Both the position numbers and the translations under genes were made by a program. 64,000 bases of DNA from JAEXOD01 sp963663265. Lineage in GTDB: Bacteria > Bacteroidota > Ignavibacteria > Ignavibacteriales > Melioribacteraceae. The notes under the pieces were generated by a model. It was not told where the DNA came from and made no database searches. It saw only the letters and a program-made list of their open reading frames with translations. Positions within the stretch are counted from its first letter, which is position 1. Every line of letters begins with the position of its first letter. The DNA lies in assembly GCA_963663265.2 (NCBI GenBank), contig CAXXXM010000001.1, forward strand, positions 1,240,001 through 1,304,000. The letters run 5' to 3'. This document shows positions 17,624-25,255 of this stretch, piece after piece.

Positions 17624-18763
17624 ATGGATAAAAATTTGTTGTTTGCCTACACGGCATTATTTAATACGCCTGATGAAATAATTAATGCAGCAGAAAAAAC
17701 TGAAGCTGCCGGCTACAAAAAGTATGATGTTAATACTCCTTATCCGGTACATGGAATGTTTAAAGCAATGAAATTAGCTCCATCAAAGTTGGGATATGTA
17801 GCATTAGTTGTAGGATTATCTGCTGCAATTGGAATTGCATTAACAATGTATTGGATTTCAGCAGTTGATTATCCCATTATTGTTGGAGGCAAGCCTTTCT
17901 TTTCATTTCCAGCTTTTGTTCCTGTTATATTTGAAGTAACTGTTTTATCTGCTTCGGTTGCAACGGTTTTAGCTTTGTTATTTGTATTTTTTAAGTTCCC
18001 CAACAATAGTTACCCTTTACACGATACTGAATATATGAAGAGTGTTTCTTCGGATAAGTATGGTTTATGTATTTTACAAGAGGATGCATTATTTGATGAA
18101 GAAAAAGTTTTAGCATTCTTAAGTAGTTTGCAACCTGCCAAAATTGAAGCTATTTATTATGATGAAGAAGAGATTAACGCAAAATCTACTGTATTTGAAC
18201 CGAAATTTATTTCATTCTTAATTGTTGTTGGCGTTTTAATTTCCGGTATAACTTATTTTACATTAAACAAACTAATGTATATAGAACCGTTTACATGGAT
18301 GATGTTTCAAAATAAACCAAATCCACAAGAAACAAGTAATGTTTTTGATGATGGTTTTAGCATGCGTAAACCTGTTAAAGGAACAATTGCAAGTGGATAT
18401 TTACCTTATTCATATTATGGAAAACCTGAAGAAGCATCTAAAAAAATGGTTAATCCATTAGCTTTTTCTAAAAGCAATATAGAACTTGGTAAAAACAAAT
18501 ATGACATTTATTGTAGCCCTTGTCATGGTAATTTTGCGGAAGGTGACAGTAGACTTAGGGGACAATTTCCTAATCCTCCAAGTTTACATTCAGCAAAAGT
18601 TAGAGACTGGTCAGATGGTAGAATATATCATGTAATTATGGAAGGACAAAATGTTATGCCATCGTATTCTACTCAACTAAATGAAAATGAAAGATGGTCT
18701 GTTATTCTTTATATTCGTGCTTTACAACGTTCATTAAATGCTAAGGAGTCTGATATAAAATGA
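17624..18763 (+). CDS. Fused ActD-ActE: DUF3341 membrane domain plus monoheme cytochrome c
   Basis: The 379-residue product starts at ATG 17624, which has AAGGA 9 nt upstream; a longer in-frame start at 17585 would overlap actC and lacks a good site. Residues 1-190 are ActD-like (DUF3341), with two membrane segments at about 57-78 and 97-123. A third segment at about 195-217 leads into an ActE-like part: MRKPVKGTIASGY, then heme site CSPCH at 297-301 and a likely Met ligand in GQNVMPSYS (Met345). ActE is normally a separate lipoprotein; here a membrane helix replaces the lipid anchor. The gene overlaps actF by 4 nt. Confidence 0.88.
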   Translation: MDKNLLFAYTALFNTPDEIINAAEKTEAAGYKKYDVNTPYPVHGMFKAMKLAPSKLGYVALVVGLSAAIGIALTMYWISAVDYPIIVGGKPFFSFPAFVPVIFEVTVLSASVATVLALLFVFFKFPNNSYPLHDTEYMKSVSSDKYGLCILQEDALFDEEKVLAFLSSLQPAKIEAIYYDEEEINAKSTVFEPKFISFLIVVGVLISGITYFTLNKLMYIEPFTWMMFQNKPNPQETSNVFDDGFSMRKPVKGTIASGYLPYSYYGKPEEASKKMVNPLAFSKSNIELGKNKYDIYCSPCHGNFAEGDSRLRGQFPNPPSLHSAKVRDWSDGRIYHVIMEGQNVMPSYSTQLNENERWSVILYIRALQRSLNAKESDIK

Positions 18764-19950
18764 GTTCTCCATTACAAGAAATAAAATTAGAAAAAAAAGA
18801 ATTCCCAAAGATATTATTTAACATTGGTATTGCAACCTTTATTATTGGGGCAATTCTATTGATAGCAGGATATTTTATTGACCATACAAGAACAGCATTT
18901 AATAATATTATTTTATTAATGTTACTTATAAGTGTTGGTCTCGGATCATTATTTATTATTGGGATAGAGTATCTTGGTGGAGCTGTTTGGAGTACTGTTT
19001 TTAGAAGATTTCCAGAATTTTTAGGTAGTATATTATTGATTGTTCCAATATTTGCAATTCCAATTTATTTTAATATGCATGGATTATATCATTGGACACA
19101 TGAAGAGGTGGTTGCCTCAGATGTAATACTTAAAAGTAAATCTCCGTATTTAAATATTCCATTCTTTACAATTAGAATCATTTTTTATTTTCTTATATGG
19201 ATTCTATTTTATTCTCTTTTGCGTAGAAATTCAAGGAAGCAAGATTTAACAAAAGACCAAAAGTTGACAAAAAAAAATATTCGTACATCTGCAGTTATGA
19301 TGCCGTTTTTTGCACTTACAATTACGTTTGCTGCGATTGATTTTTTAATGAGTTTAGAACCGCACTGGTTTTCCACAATCATTGGGGTTTATTATTTCTC
19401 TGGAACTATACTTGCTGGTCTTGCGGTAGCTACTTTTATGGTAGTATTTTTTAATGAAAGAGGATTAATAATAAAAGGAATTACATCTGACCACTATTAT
19501 AGTTTAGGTACGCTGCTATTTGCTTTTACAAATTTTTGGGCTTATATAGCTTTTAGTCAATTTTTACTTATTTGGTATGCAAATTTACCGGAAGAAACTG
19601 TATGGTATCTACAACGTTCAGAAGGAAATTGGTTAATTATTTCTGCTGTTTTGGTTTTAGTTAAATTTATTATTCCTTATTTTTATCTTTTATCACAACC
19701 TTCAAAAACGAATCCAAAGAAACTATTAAAAGCCTCCATTTTAATACTATTTGCTCATTTTGTTGATTTATTCTGGATTGTAATGCCTACTTTTAGTGGA
19801 AAAGAAGTTCCATTATCATGGATAGAACTTTCTGTTCCTTTATTAACAGTAGGAATTATTATTATTTTATTCTATTTCAACTACAAAAGAAATAACATAA
19901 TTCCAATTGGAGATCCAAAACTTAAACAAAGTTTAGATTTTAGATTATAA
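18760..19950 (+). CDS. actF: Alternative complex III subunit F, second NrfD-like membrane subunit
   Basis: A 396-residue membrane protein with about ten helices, homologous in outline to ActC. It has the typical ActF features: YLGGAVWSTVFRRFPEF near residues 70-86, FNMHGLYHWTHEE near 104-116, and AAIDFLMSLEPHWFSTI. ActF is the second large membrane subunit and is proposed to take part in proton transfer. It overlaps the ActD-E fusion gene by 4 nt (ATGA) and precedes a cytochrome c gene after 14 nt. Confidence 0.92.
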   Translation: MSSPLQEIKLEKKEFPKILFNIGIATFIIGAILLIAGYFIDHTRTAFNNIILLMLLISVGLGSLFIIGIEYLGGAVWSTVFRRFPEFLGSILLIVPIFAIPIYFNMHGLYHWTHEEVVASDVILKSKSPYLNIPFFTIRIIFYFLIWILFYSLLRRNSRKQDLTKDQKLTKKNIRTSAVMMPFFALTITFAAIDFLMSLEPHWFSTIIGVYYFSGTILAGLAVATFMVVFFNERGLIIKGITSDHYYSLGTLLFAFTNFWAYIAFSQFLLIWYANLPEETVWYLQRSEGNWLIISAVLVLVKFIIPYFYLLSQPSKTNPKKLLKASILILFAHFVDLFWIVMPTFSGKEVPLSWIELSVPLLTVGIIIILFYFNYKRNNIIPIGDPKLKQSLDFRL

Positions 19951-19964
19951 TATTGAGATTAAAC

Positions 19965-20891
19965 ATGGAAAATCAGAAATACGAAAGCGAAATAAATTTT
20001 AAGAACTTATTAAAGAATCCAATTAGATTGTTTGGATGGGTATTTCCATTATTATTAATAATAATAACAGCGTCTGGTATTTATTATGTTAAACAGCTTA
20101 ATAACATACATAGGAACGAATTATCACCATTAATTACTGACTCAACATTTATAAAGGTTAATGAAGATATAATTCAAAAAAAGGGAGGAATTGTACCTGC
20201 TGTTGATTTGGCGTTAATAACAAATCCCACTCCAGAGTTTATAAATAAAGGGAAAGAACTGTATTTGGCTAATTGTAAATCTTGTCATGGAGATAATGGA
20301 AAAGGGGACGGTCCAAGCAGTAGTGCCATGATTCCAAAACCCAGAAATTTTCACGAACTTGATGGCTGGACAATTGGAAGAAAATTTATGGATATGTATA
20401 AAACCCTACAAGAAGGTATAATTAGAAATGGAATGGCTGCTTATGAGTATGTTCCCGCAGGGGATAGAATTGCAATAATTAGTTACATAAGGACATTTGT
20501 TGCATTCCCGGAAATTAGCAATGATGAAGTTTCCTCAGTTGATAAGACCTACAATCTTTCTGAAGGTACAAAAGTACCTAATCAGATACCGGTTAAAATG
20601 GCAATTGATTACATAATAAACGAAAATTCATCAAATTATCAATCGATTACTAACAAGCTGACTAATGATGAATCATTAAACCAATTGCTAAAGAATCGTG
20701 TTATTAATATTAAATCATTATTTAGTATTATACAAATTCCTGATTCTAACTGGACAAAAAATATTTTTGTTGAAACAATTGAAAATAATCCAAATGGTTT
20801 TGGATTAAAAAATAATATAAGTCATTTAAATGATAATGAATGGAATAAATTCTTTGAAATAATTTCGAAGTATAGAGGAAATAATATTTAG
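19965..20891 (+). CDS. Membrane-anchored monoheme cytochrome c
   Basis: The start at ATG 19965 has GAGA 7 nt upstream; an upstream TTG at 19953 has no ribosome-binding site. The 308-residue product has one N-terminal membrane helix (about residues 23-43) and a class I cytochrome c domain with CKSCHG around residues 106-111, GDGPSS after it and a likely distal Met in NGMAAYEY. About 130 residues after the heme domain are helical and unrecognised. Coming straight after actF, it is a good candidate electron carrier between complex III and an oxidase. Confidence 0.85.
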   Translation: MENQKYESEINFKNLLKNPIRLFGWVFPLLLIIITASGIYYVKQLNNIHRNELSPLITDSTFIKVNEDIIQKKGGIVPAVDLALITNPTPEFINKGKELYLANCKSCHGDNGKGDGPSSSAMIPKPRNFHELDGWTIGRKFMDMYKTLQEGIIRNGMAAYEYVPAGDRIAIISYIRTFVAFPEISNDEVSSVDKTYNLSEGTKVPNQIPVKMAIDYIINENSSNYQSITNKLTNDESLNQLLKNRVINIKSLFSIIQIPDSNWTKNIFVETIENNPNGFGLKNNISHLNDNEWNKFFEIISKYRGNNI

Positions 20892-20932
20892 CTAATTATA
20901 CTCGTTTTATTAAAAATGATGGAGTTTTTTTT

Positions 20933-21541
20933 ATGAATCTTGATGATTCGAAAGATTTACAAAAAATTGAATCGAAAACCAAATATTGGGTATTCATGAT
21001 TATTGAATTGTTTGTTTTCGGTATTTTGTTCACCGTATATTTTGTAAATAGATACCAAAATCCTTCTGCTTTTAAGTTATTATCGCAAGAGCTAAGTACA
21101 ACATATGGAATTATGAATATTGTTTTATTGATGGTTGGTAGTTTAACAATTGTATTGTCATATGCCGCAATTAGGAACAAAAACAGATTTCTTTCTCTAT
21201 TGTTTTTATATTCAACTTTATTTATTGCCTTTATGTACATGATTGCTAAAATAATTGAACTCTATGTTTTATTTGTTAATGGACTTTATCCTAAATCAGA
21301 AATATTAATTAACAAAGCTGTTGAAGTATCGATGTTTTTCTGGATGTTTTACTCAATGTCAATTTTTCATATCCTTCATTTTGTTTTTGGCATTGTTTTA
21401 ATATTTATTGCGTTAAGTGTAGTAACAAATAACAAAAATAATTTTGAAGACTTTTCAAAAGTGGAAAATGCAAATGTTTTTTGGCAATTAATTTGTATTA
21501 TTGGACTTTTTATTTTTCCATTATTTTATTTGATTAATTGA
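20933..21541 (+). CDS. Heme-copper oxidase subunit III family protein, NorE-like
   Basis: A 202-residue protein with five predicted membrane segments, close to NorE length. The first helix has the NorE/CoxO-like motif IIELFVFGILFTVYFVNR, and a later helix carries IFHILHFVFGIVL, as in subunit III proteins. GGAG at 20921-20924 lies 8 nt before the ATG. In other genomes NorE accompanies nitric-oxide reductase or cytochrome oxidase catalytic subunits, but neither subunit I nor II is encoded nearby. It follows the cytochrome c gene and precedes a NorF-like gene by 7 nt. Confidence 0.78.
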   Translation: MNLDDSKDLQKIESKTKYWVFMIIELFVFGILFTVYFVNRYQNPSAFKLLSQELSTTYGIMNIVLLMVGSLTIVLSYAAIRNKNRFLSLLFLYSTLFIAFMYMIAKIIELYVLFVNGLYPKSEILINKAVEVSMFFWMFYSMSIFHILHFVFGIVLIFIALSVVTNNKNNFEDFSKVENANVFWQLICIIGLFIFPLFYLIN

Positions 21542-21548
21542 GGTTTTT

Positions 21549-21824
21549 ATGATTGATAATTATTCCGAAAAGTGGTCAAATACTTCTTACATAAAATATT
21601 TAATTGTTTGGATGGCACTAATCTCTTTAATTGTTTTTAGTGTTGTTCTTTATAGTTTTAATTTTGGTTTAATCGGTTTGTTTTTTTCATTAAGTTTTGC
21701 TTTCATAGAATCTATTTTAATAATTAAATCCTTTATGAACATTAAATTCGCGGATTTGATTTTTAAATTATATTTAGCACTTGGAGTCATATCGTTATTG
21801 GTTATTTTTCTTTTAGTTAATTAA
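21549..21824 (+). CDS. Small membrane protein, NorF/COX4_pro-like
   Basis: A 91-residue protein with three predicted membrane segments (about residues 16-34, 38-58 and 68-90). Size, topology and position directly after a subunit III-like gene fit the prokaryotic cytochrome oxidase subunit IV/NorF group. The motif FAFIESILIIKSFMNIKF is comparable to the second helix of that group. These subunits have no redox centre and probably stabilise the oxidase. Sequence similarity is weak, so the call depends partly on context. Confidence 0.6.
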   Translation: MIDNYSEKWSNTSYIKYLIVWMALISLIVFSVVLYSFNFGLIGLFFSLSFAFIESILIIKSFMNIKFADLIFKLYLALGVISLLVIFLLVN

Positions 21825-21863
21825 TCAATTAATTTAATTTTTTTAATAATTCCCGGTTAATTT

Positions 21864-22970
21864 ATGAATTATTTAGATAAATTTTTACAACCACAATCGT
21901 TAGAAAACATTACGATGTTAAAATATTTGTTGTGGTTTTCTCTTTTTGTTTTAATTCCATATTTAAGTATAGTTAGTGGTTTTACATTAATATCTGCTTA
22001 TTATTATAAAAAAGGTGTTATAAAAAACGATTCTAAATACAGAAATTATGCAAGCTTAATTATCAATTCAGTTACAACCAATAAATTTAGTATTTTAGGA
22101 TTTGGGGTATTACCAATAATAAGTATAGTTTTGATTTTATTCCATTATTTGCAAAATACAAAAGACATTGAGGGATTAGTTATTATTTCTCTAATTTTAT
22201 TCTTATTTGGGGTTACATTAGTATACTTTTACAAACATTCTATTAATTTTGAAGTTATAACTTCTGATTTATCAAATGAAAACAAAAGTAATCCTTTAAC
22301 AACAAATCTTTTTGATAATTATAAATACAAATCGCAAATAATTAATAATTATTATCCATTATGGGGTGCTTTTTTTATTTTATCTTCTGTTTTTTTATTA
22401 TTTGCGGCTATTAAAGTAGTAACAATTGTCGATTTATCAAATAGTATGATTTTAAAATCAGTTTTGTCCATCGATAGTTTAGTATATTTCCTTTCATTTT
22501 TATCTTTTAGCATGGTAATTAGTTTGTCCTTGTTAAGTTTTATTGGGAATAAATATGCTCATAATATGGACTTGCAATTTTATGCAAAAACAAAAGGCGG
22601 CAGAGAAAAAGTGAGTTTAATTATACAAATATGTTTCTCTTTACTACTATTGATTAGTTTACTTTTTTCTCCTACAACAATGTTATCGAATATCCTTTTT
22701 ATTAATTTTATATTAACCATTTTTGTGTTAGCGTTAATATTAATTCAAACTTACTTATCTATCAAAAATAATACTGAGTATAATAATTCCATATTCTTTT
22801 TTACATTAATTTTAACAGTTTTGTTTATCTCGGGAAGTGTAGCAAAATTTAGTACATCTACTCAACAAAAAGTTGATAAGGTGGTAAATCAGTATATTTT
22901 ATACGATGCTGAATTAACTAAAAAGTTAAGTTCGGACACAATAAAAGTGGATATCAAGAAGGATAAATAA
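21864..22970 (+). CDS. Multi-pass membrane protein of unknown function at the end of the respiratory block
   Basis: A 368-residue protein with about nine hydrophobic helices, no CxxCH and only three histidines in likely membrane or loop positions (FHYLQ, YKHSIN, YAHNMD). It therefore cannot be a catalytic heme-copper subunit. The N-terminal part (LWFSLFVLIPYLSIVSGFTLIS, then ILGFGVLPIIS) recalls the quinol-oxidase-like membrane domains that in some bacteria are joined to a cytochrome c, but no cytochrome domain is present. I do not recognise the family. It is 39 nt after the NorF-like gene, so it may be co-transcribed with it. The ~30 residues at the C-terminus are charged and soluble. Confidence 0.55.
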   Translation: MNYLDKFLQPQSLENITMLKYLLWFSLFVLIPYLSIVSGFTLISAYYYKKGVIKNDSKYRNYASLIINSVTTNKFSILGFGVLPIISIVLILFHYLQNTKDIEGLVIISLILFLFGVTLVYFYKHSINFEVITSDLSNENKSNPLTTNLFDNYKYKSQIINNYYPLWGAFFILSSVFLLFAAIKVVTIVDLSNSMILKSVLSIDSLVYFLSFLSFSMVISLSLLSFIGNKYAHNMDLQFYAKTKGGREKVSLIIQICFSLLLLISLLFSPTTMLSNILFINFILTIFVLALILIQTYLSIKNNTEYNNSIFFFTLILTVLFISGSVAKFSTSTQQKVDKVVNQYILYDAELTKKLSSDTIKVDIKKDK

Positions 22971-23058
22971 TTTATTTTAAATAATATTGAATTATTTAAT
23001 TTGGGTACTATAAATAAATAATTATTATATTTAAATTTTAATATAAATAAGTTAATAA

Positions 23059-23919
23059 ATGCTTAAAGTACTTGATGCTATTCAGTTATCTACTGATTAT
23101 TTGACAAAAAAGGGGATTGATGAACCAAGATTAAATGCTGAGCTATTATTGGCTGATATACTTGGAATGAAAAGATTAAATTTATATCTTAATTATGATC
23201 GCCCTCTATCTGAAAAAGAGAAAGACTTATATAGAACATTTTTATCCCGTAGAGCTAATTACGAACCCCTTCAGTATATATTAGGCTATACTGAATTTTG
23301 GTCTTATAAATTTGCAGTTAATAAATCTGTTTTAATACCTCGCCCAGAAACAGAAATTTTGGTTGAAACTATTCTTAATGATTATTCAGATAATGATAAA
23401 GAACTAAATATATTAGATATTGGTACAGGTAGTGGTATTATTGCCATTTGTTTAGCAAAAAATCTTAATTGTAAAGTTACTGCTATTGATATTTCAATTG
23501 ATGCAATAAATTTAGCAAAAGAGAATGCTGCCTTTAATAGTGTATCTGATAAAATCACTTTCATTGAAAATGATATCCTGAAATTTAATGATACAAAAAT
23601 CAAATACGATATTATTGTATCAAATCCACCTTATGTAGATAGTATCCAATACAATACTCTTCAAAAAGAAATTAAATTATTTGAACCTGCAATTGCCGTT
23701 ACGGATTTTAATGATGGGCTTACATTTTATAAAAAAATAATAAGCATGGGGAATGATATACTTATCCCTTCAGGAAAAATATACTTTGAAATTGGAGCAG
23801 GTCAGTCAAATAATATTAATAGTCTTTTTGAAAAATATAATTATTTTAATATTACAAATGTTAAAGACTATGCAAATATAAGTAGAGTTGTTAAAGGAGA
23901 ATTAGGATGCGAGCTTTAA
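23059..23919 (+). CDS. prmC: Release factor glutamine N5-methyltransferase
   Basis: A 286-residue SAM-dependent methyltransferase that modifies the GGQ glutamine of peptide release factors. The catalytic NPPY is at residues 189-192, the SAM-binding ILDIGTGSG at about 118-126, and the RPETEIL motif of the family at about 95-101. The N-terminal helical domain that grips the release factor is present, so length is normal. It starts a tightly packed plus-strand run with dtd, a metalloenzyme gene and comEC. Its end overlaps dtd by 13 nt. Confidence 0.95.
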   Translation: MLKVLDAIQLSTDYLTKKGIDEPRLNAELLLADILGMKRLNLYLNYDRPLSEKEKDLYRTFLSRRANYEPLQYILGYTEFWSYKFAVNKSVLIPRPETEILVETILNDYSDNDKELNILDIGTGSGIIAICLAKNLNCKVTAIDISIDAINLAKENAAFNSVSDKITFIENDILKFNDTKIKYDIIVSNPPYVDSIQYNTLQKEIKLFEPAIAVTDFNDGLTFYKKIISMGNDILIPSGKIYFEIGAGQSNNINSLFEKYNYFNITNVKDYANISRVVKGELGCEL

Positions 23920-24356
23920 TTCAAAGAGTAAGTGAGGCAAGTGTGACAGTTGTTGAAAACAATTATTTTCAATCTATAAAAAAAGGGATGGTAATTTTAC
24001 TTGGAATTAAAGATGATGATAAAATTGAAGATATTGATTTTGTAGCAGATAAGTGCAGTAACTTGCGAATTTTTGAAGATGAAAATGAAAAAATGAATTT
24101 ATCGATTAAAGATATCGATGGCGAAATTTTAATTATTTCTCAATTTACTTTGTATGGTGAAACTCGAAAAGGGAATAGACCCAATTTTACTGCTGCAGCA
24201 AAACCAGAAATGGCAAATGACTTTTATGAAAAGTTTATTAAAAAAGTTAAATTGAATATTGGTAGTGAAAAGGTTAAGGTCGGAATATTTGGTGCTATGA
24301 TGTTAGTTAAAATATTTAACGATGGACCTGTTTCAGTAATGGTTGAATCAAAGTGA
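23907..24356 (+). CDS. dtd: D-aminoacyl-tRNA deacylase
   Basis: A 149-residue enzyme that removes D-amino acids (and glycine from tRNA-Ala) from mischarged tRNAs. Both family signatures are visible: SQFTLYG at about residues 77-83 and the Gly-cisPro motif in NDGPVSVMVES near the C-terminus. MRALIQRVSEASV is the standard start. Length is standard for DTD. It overlaps prmC by 13 nt and the following gene by 4 nt, so it is translated within one operon. Confidence 0.96.
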   Translation: MRALIQRVSEASVTVVENNYFQSIKKGMVILLGIKDDDKIEDIDFVADKCSNLRIFEDENEKMNLSIKDIDGEILIISQFTLYGETRKGNRPNFTAAAKPEMANDFYEKFIKKVKLNIGSEKVKVGIFGAMMLVKIFNDGPVSVMVESK

Positions 24357-25255
24357 GAAATATAATATTTGTATTTCTGGATGGCATAGGAATCGGGAAA
24401 AAAGATAAAGAATCTAATCCTTTCTTTAAGTATGGATTTAAAACATTTGAAAAATTGTTTGGTGAAATCCCGAACTTGGAAAATCAATTTATTTCTAATG
24501 GGGACAAATATATTTTCCCGACTGATGCAGTTTTAGGTGTAGATGGTTTGCCTCAAAGCGGTACCGGTCAAACTTCAATTTTTTGTGGAGTAAATGCTCA
24601 AGAAATTATTGGAAAGCATTTTGGACCTTTTCCATACTCAACATTATCCCCAATTATAGAAAAAGAGAACATATTCAAGTGTCTTGAAGAACACAATAAT
24701 AAAACAATTTTTGCCAATGCATTTCCAAGTATTTTTTTTGACTATCTAAAAGAGGGGAAAAGAAGATTAAGTGTAACTTCCTTGTCATGTCTGTTATCAA
24801 ATATTCCTTTATGTGGGTATGAGGAATTAAAAAGAGGAGAGGCTTTAAGTGCAGAGATTGACAATCATCGCTGGGTAAATAAACTGAAATATGATTTACC
24901 AATTATCGAACCTGAGTTGGCAGCTGAAAGATTGTTAAATCTTGGGAACAAGTATAATTATGTTTTATTTGAGTATTTTTATTCAGATCATTTAGGACAC
25001 GGACGATTAAATGATGATTTTGTTTCTATTTTTAATACTTTAGATATATTTTTATTTTATTTACTAACAAATTATTCAGATGATACAACGGTAATTATTG
25101 GCTCAGACCATGGCAATTTGGAAGATATGAGTATTAAAACACATACATTAAATCCTGCCTTAACAATTATTGCCGGAAAAAACTCTTCTGTTGGTAAAGA
25201 GAATATTAAGGGAATTAATGATTTTAAAAATTATATTATTAACGAGTTATGTTAA
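24353..25255 (+). CDS. Metalloenzyme of the alkaline phosphatase/phosphomutase superfamily
   Basis: A 300-residue soluble protein related to cofactor-independent phosphoglycerate mutase and phosphopentomutase. The metal and nucleophile motifs are present: FLDGIGIG near the N-terminus, SGTGQTSIFCG (likely Ser/Thr nucleophile, about residues 64-74), DHLGHG, and GSDHGNLED near residue 246. The length is well below the roughly 510 residues of iPGM, since the large phosphotransferase insert is missing. The substrate is unknown. Start is GTG, overlapping dtd by 4 nt; the end overlaps comEC by 7 nt. Confidence 0.8.
   Translation: MRNIIFVFLDGIGIGKKDKESNPFFKYGFKTFEKLFGEIPNLENQFISNGDKYIFPTDAVLGVDGLPQSGTGQTSIFCGVNAQEIIGKHFGPFPYSTLSPIIEKENIFKCLEEHNNKTIFANAFPSIFFDYLKEGKRRLSVTSLSCLLSNIPLCGYEELKRGEALSAEIDNHRWVNKLKYDLPIIEPELAAERLLNLGNKYNYVLFEYFYSDHLGHGRLNDDFVSIFNTLDIFLFYLLTNYSDDTTVIIGSDHGNLEDMSIKTHTLNPALTIIAGKNSSVGKENIKGINDFKNYIINELC

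Noticed and set aside
20896..21240. Minus-strand ORF of 114 residues
   Set aside because: Antisense to the NorE-like gene, which has a ribosome-binding site and family motifs.
21864..22970. Heme-copper oxidase subunit I
   Set aside because: Only three histidines and no metal-binding helix pattern; the protein cannot carry the binuclear centre.
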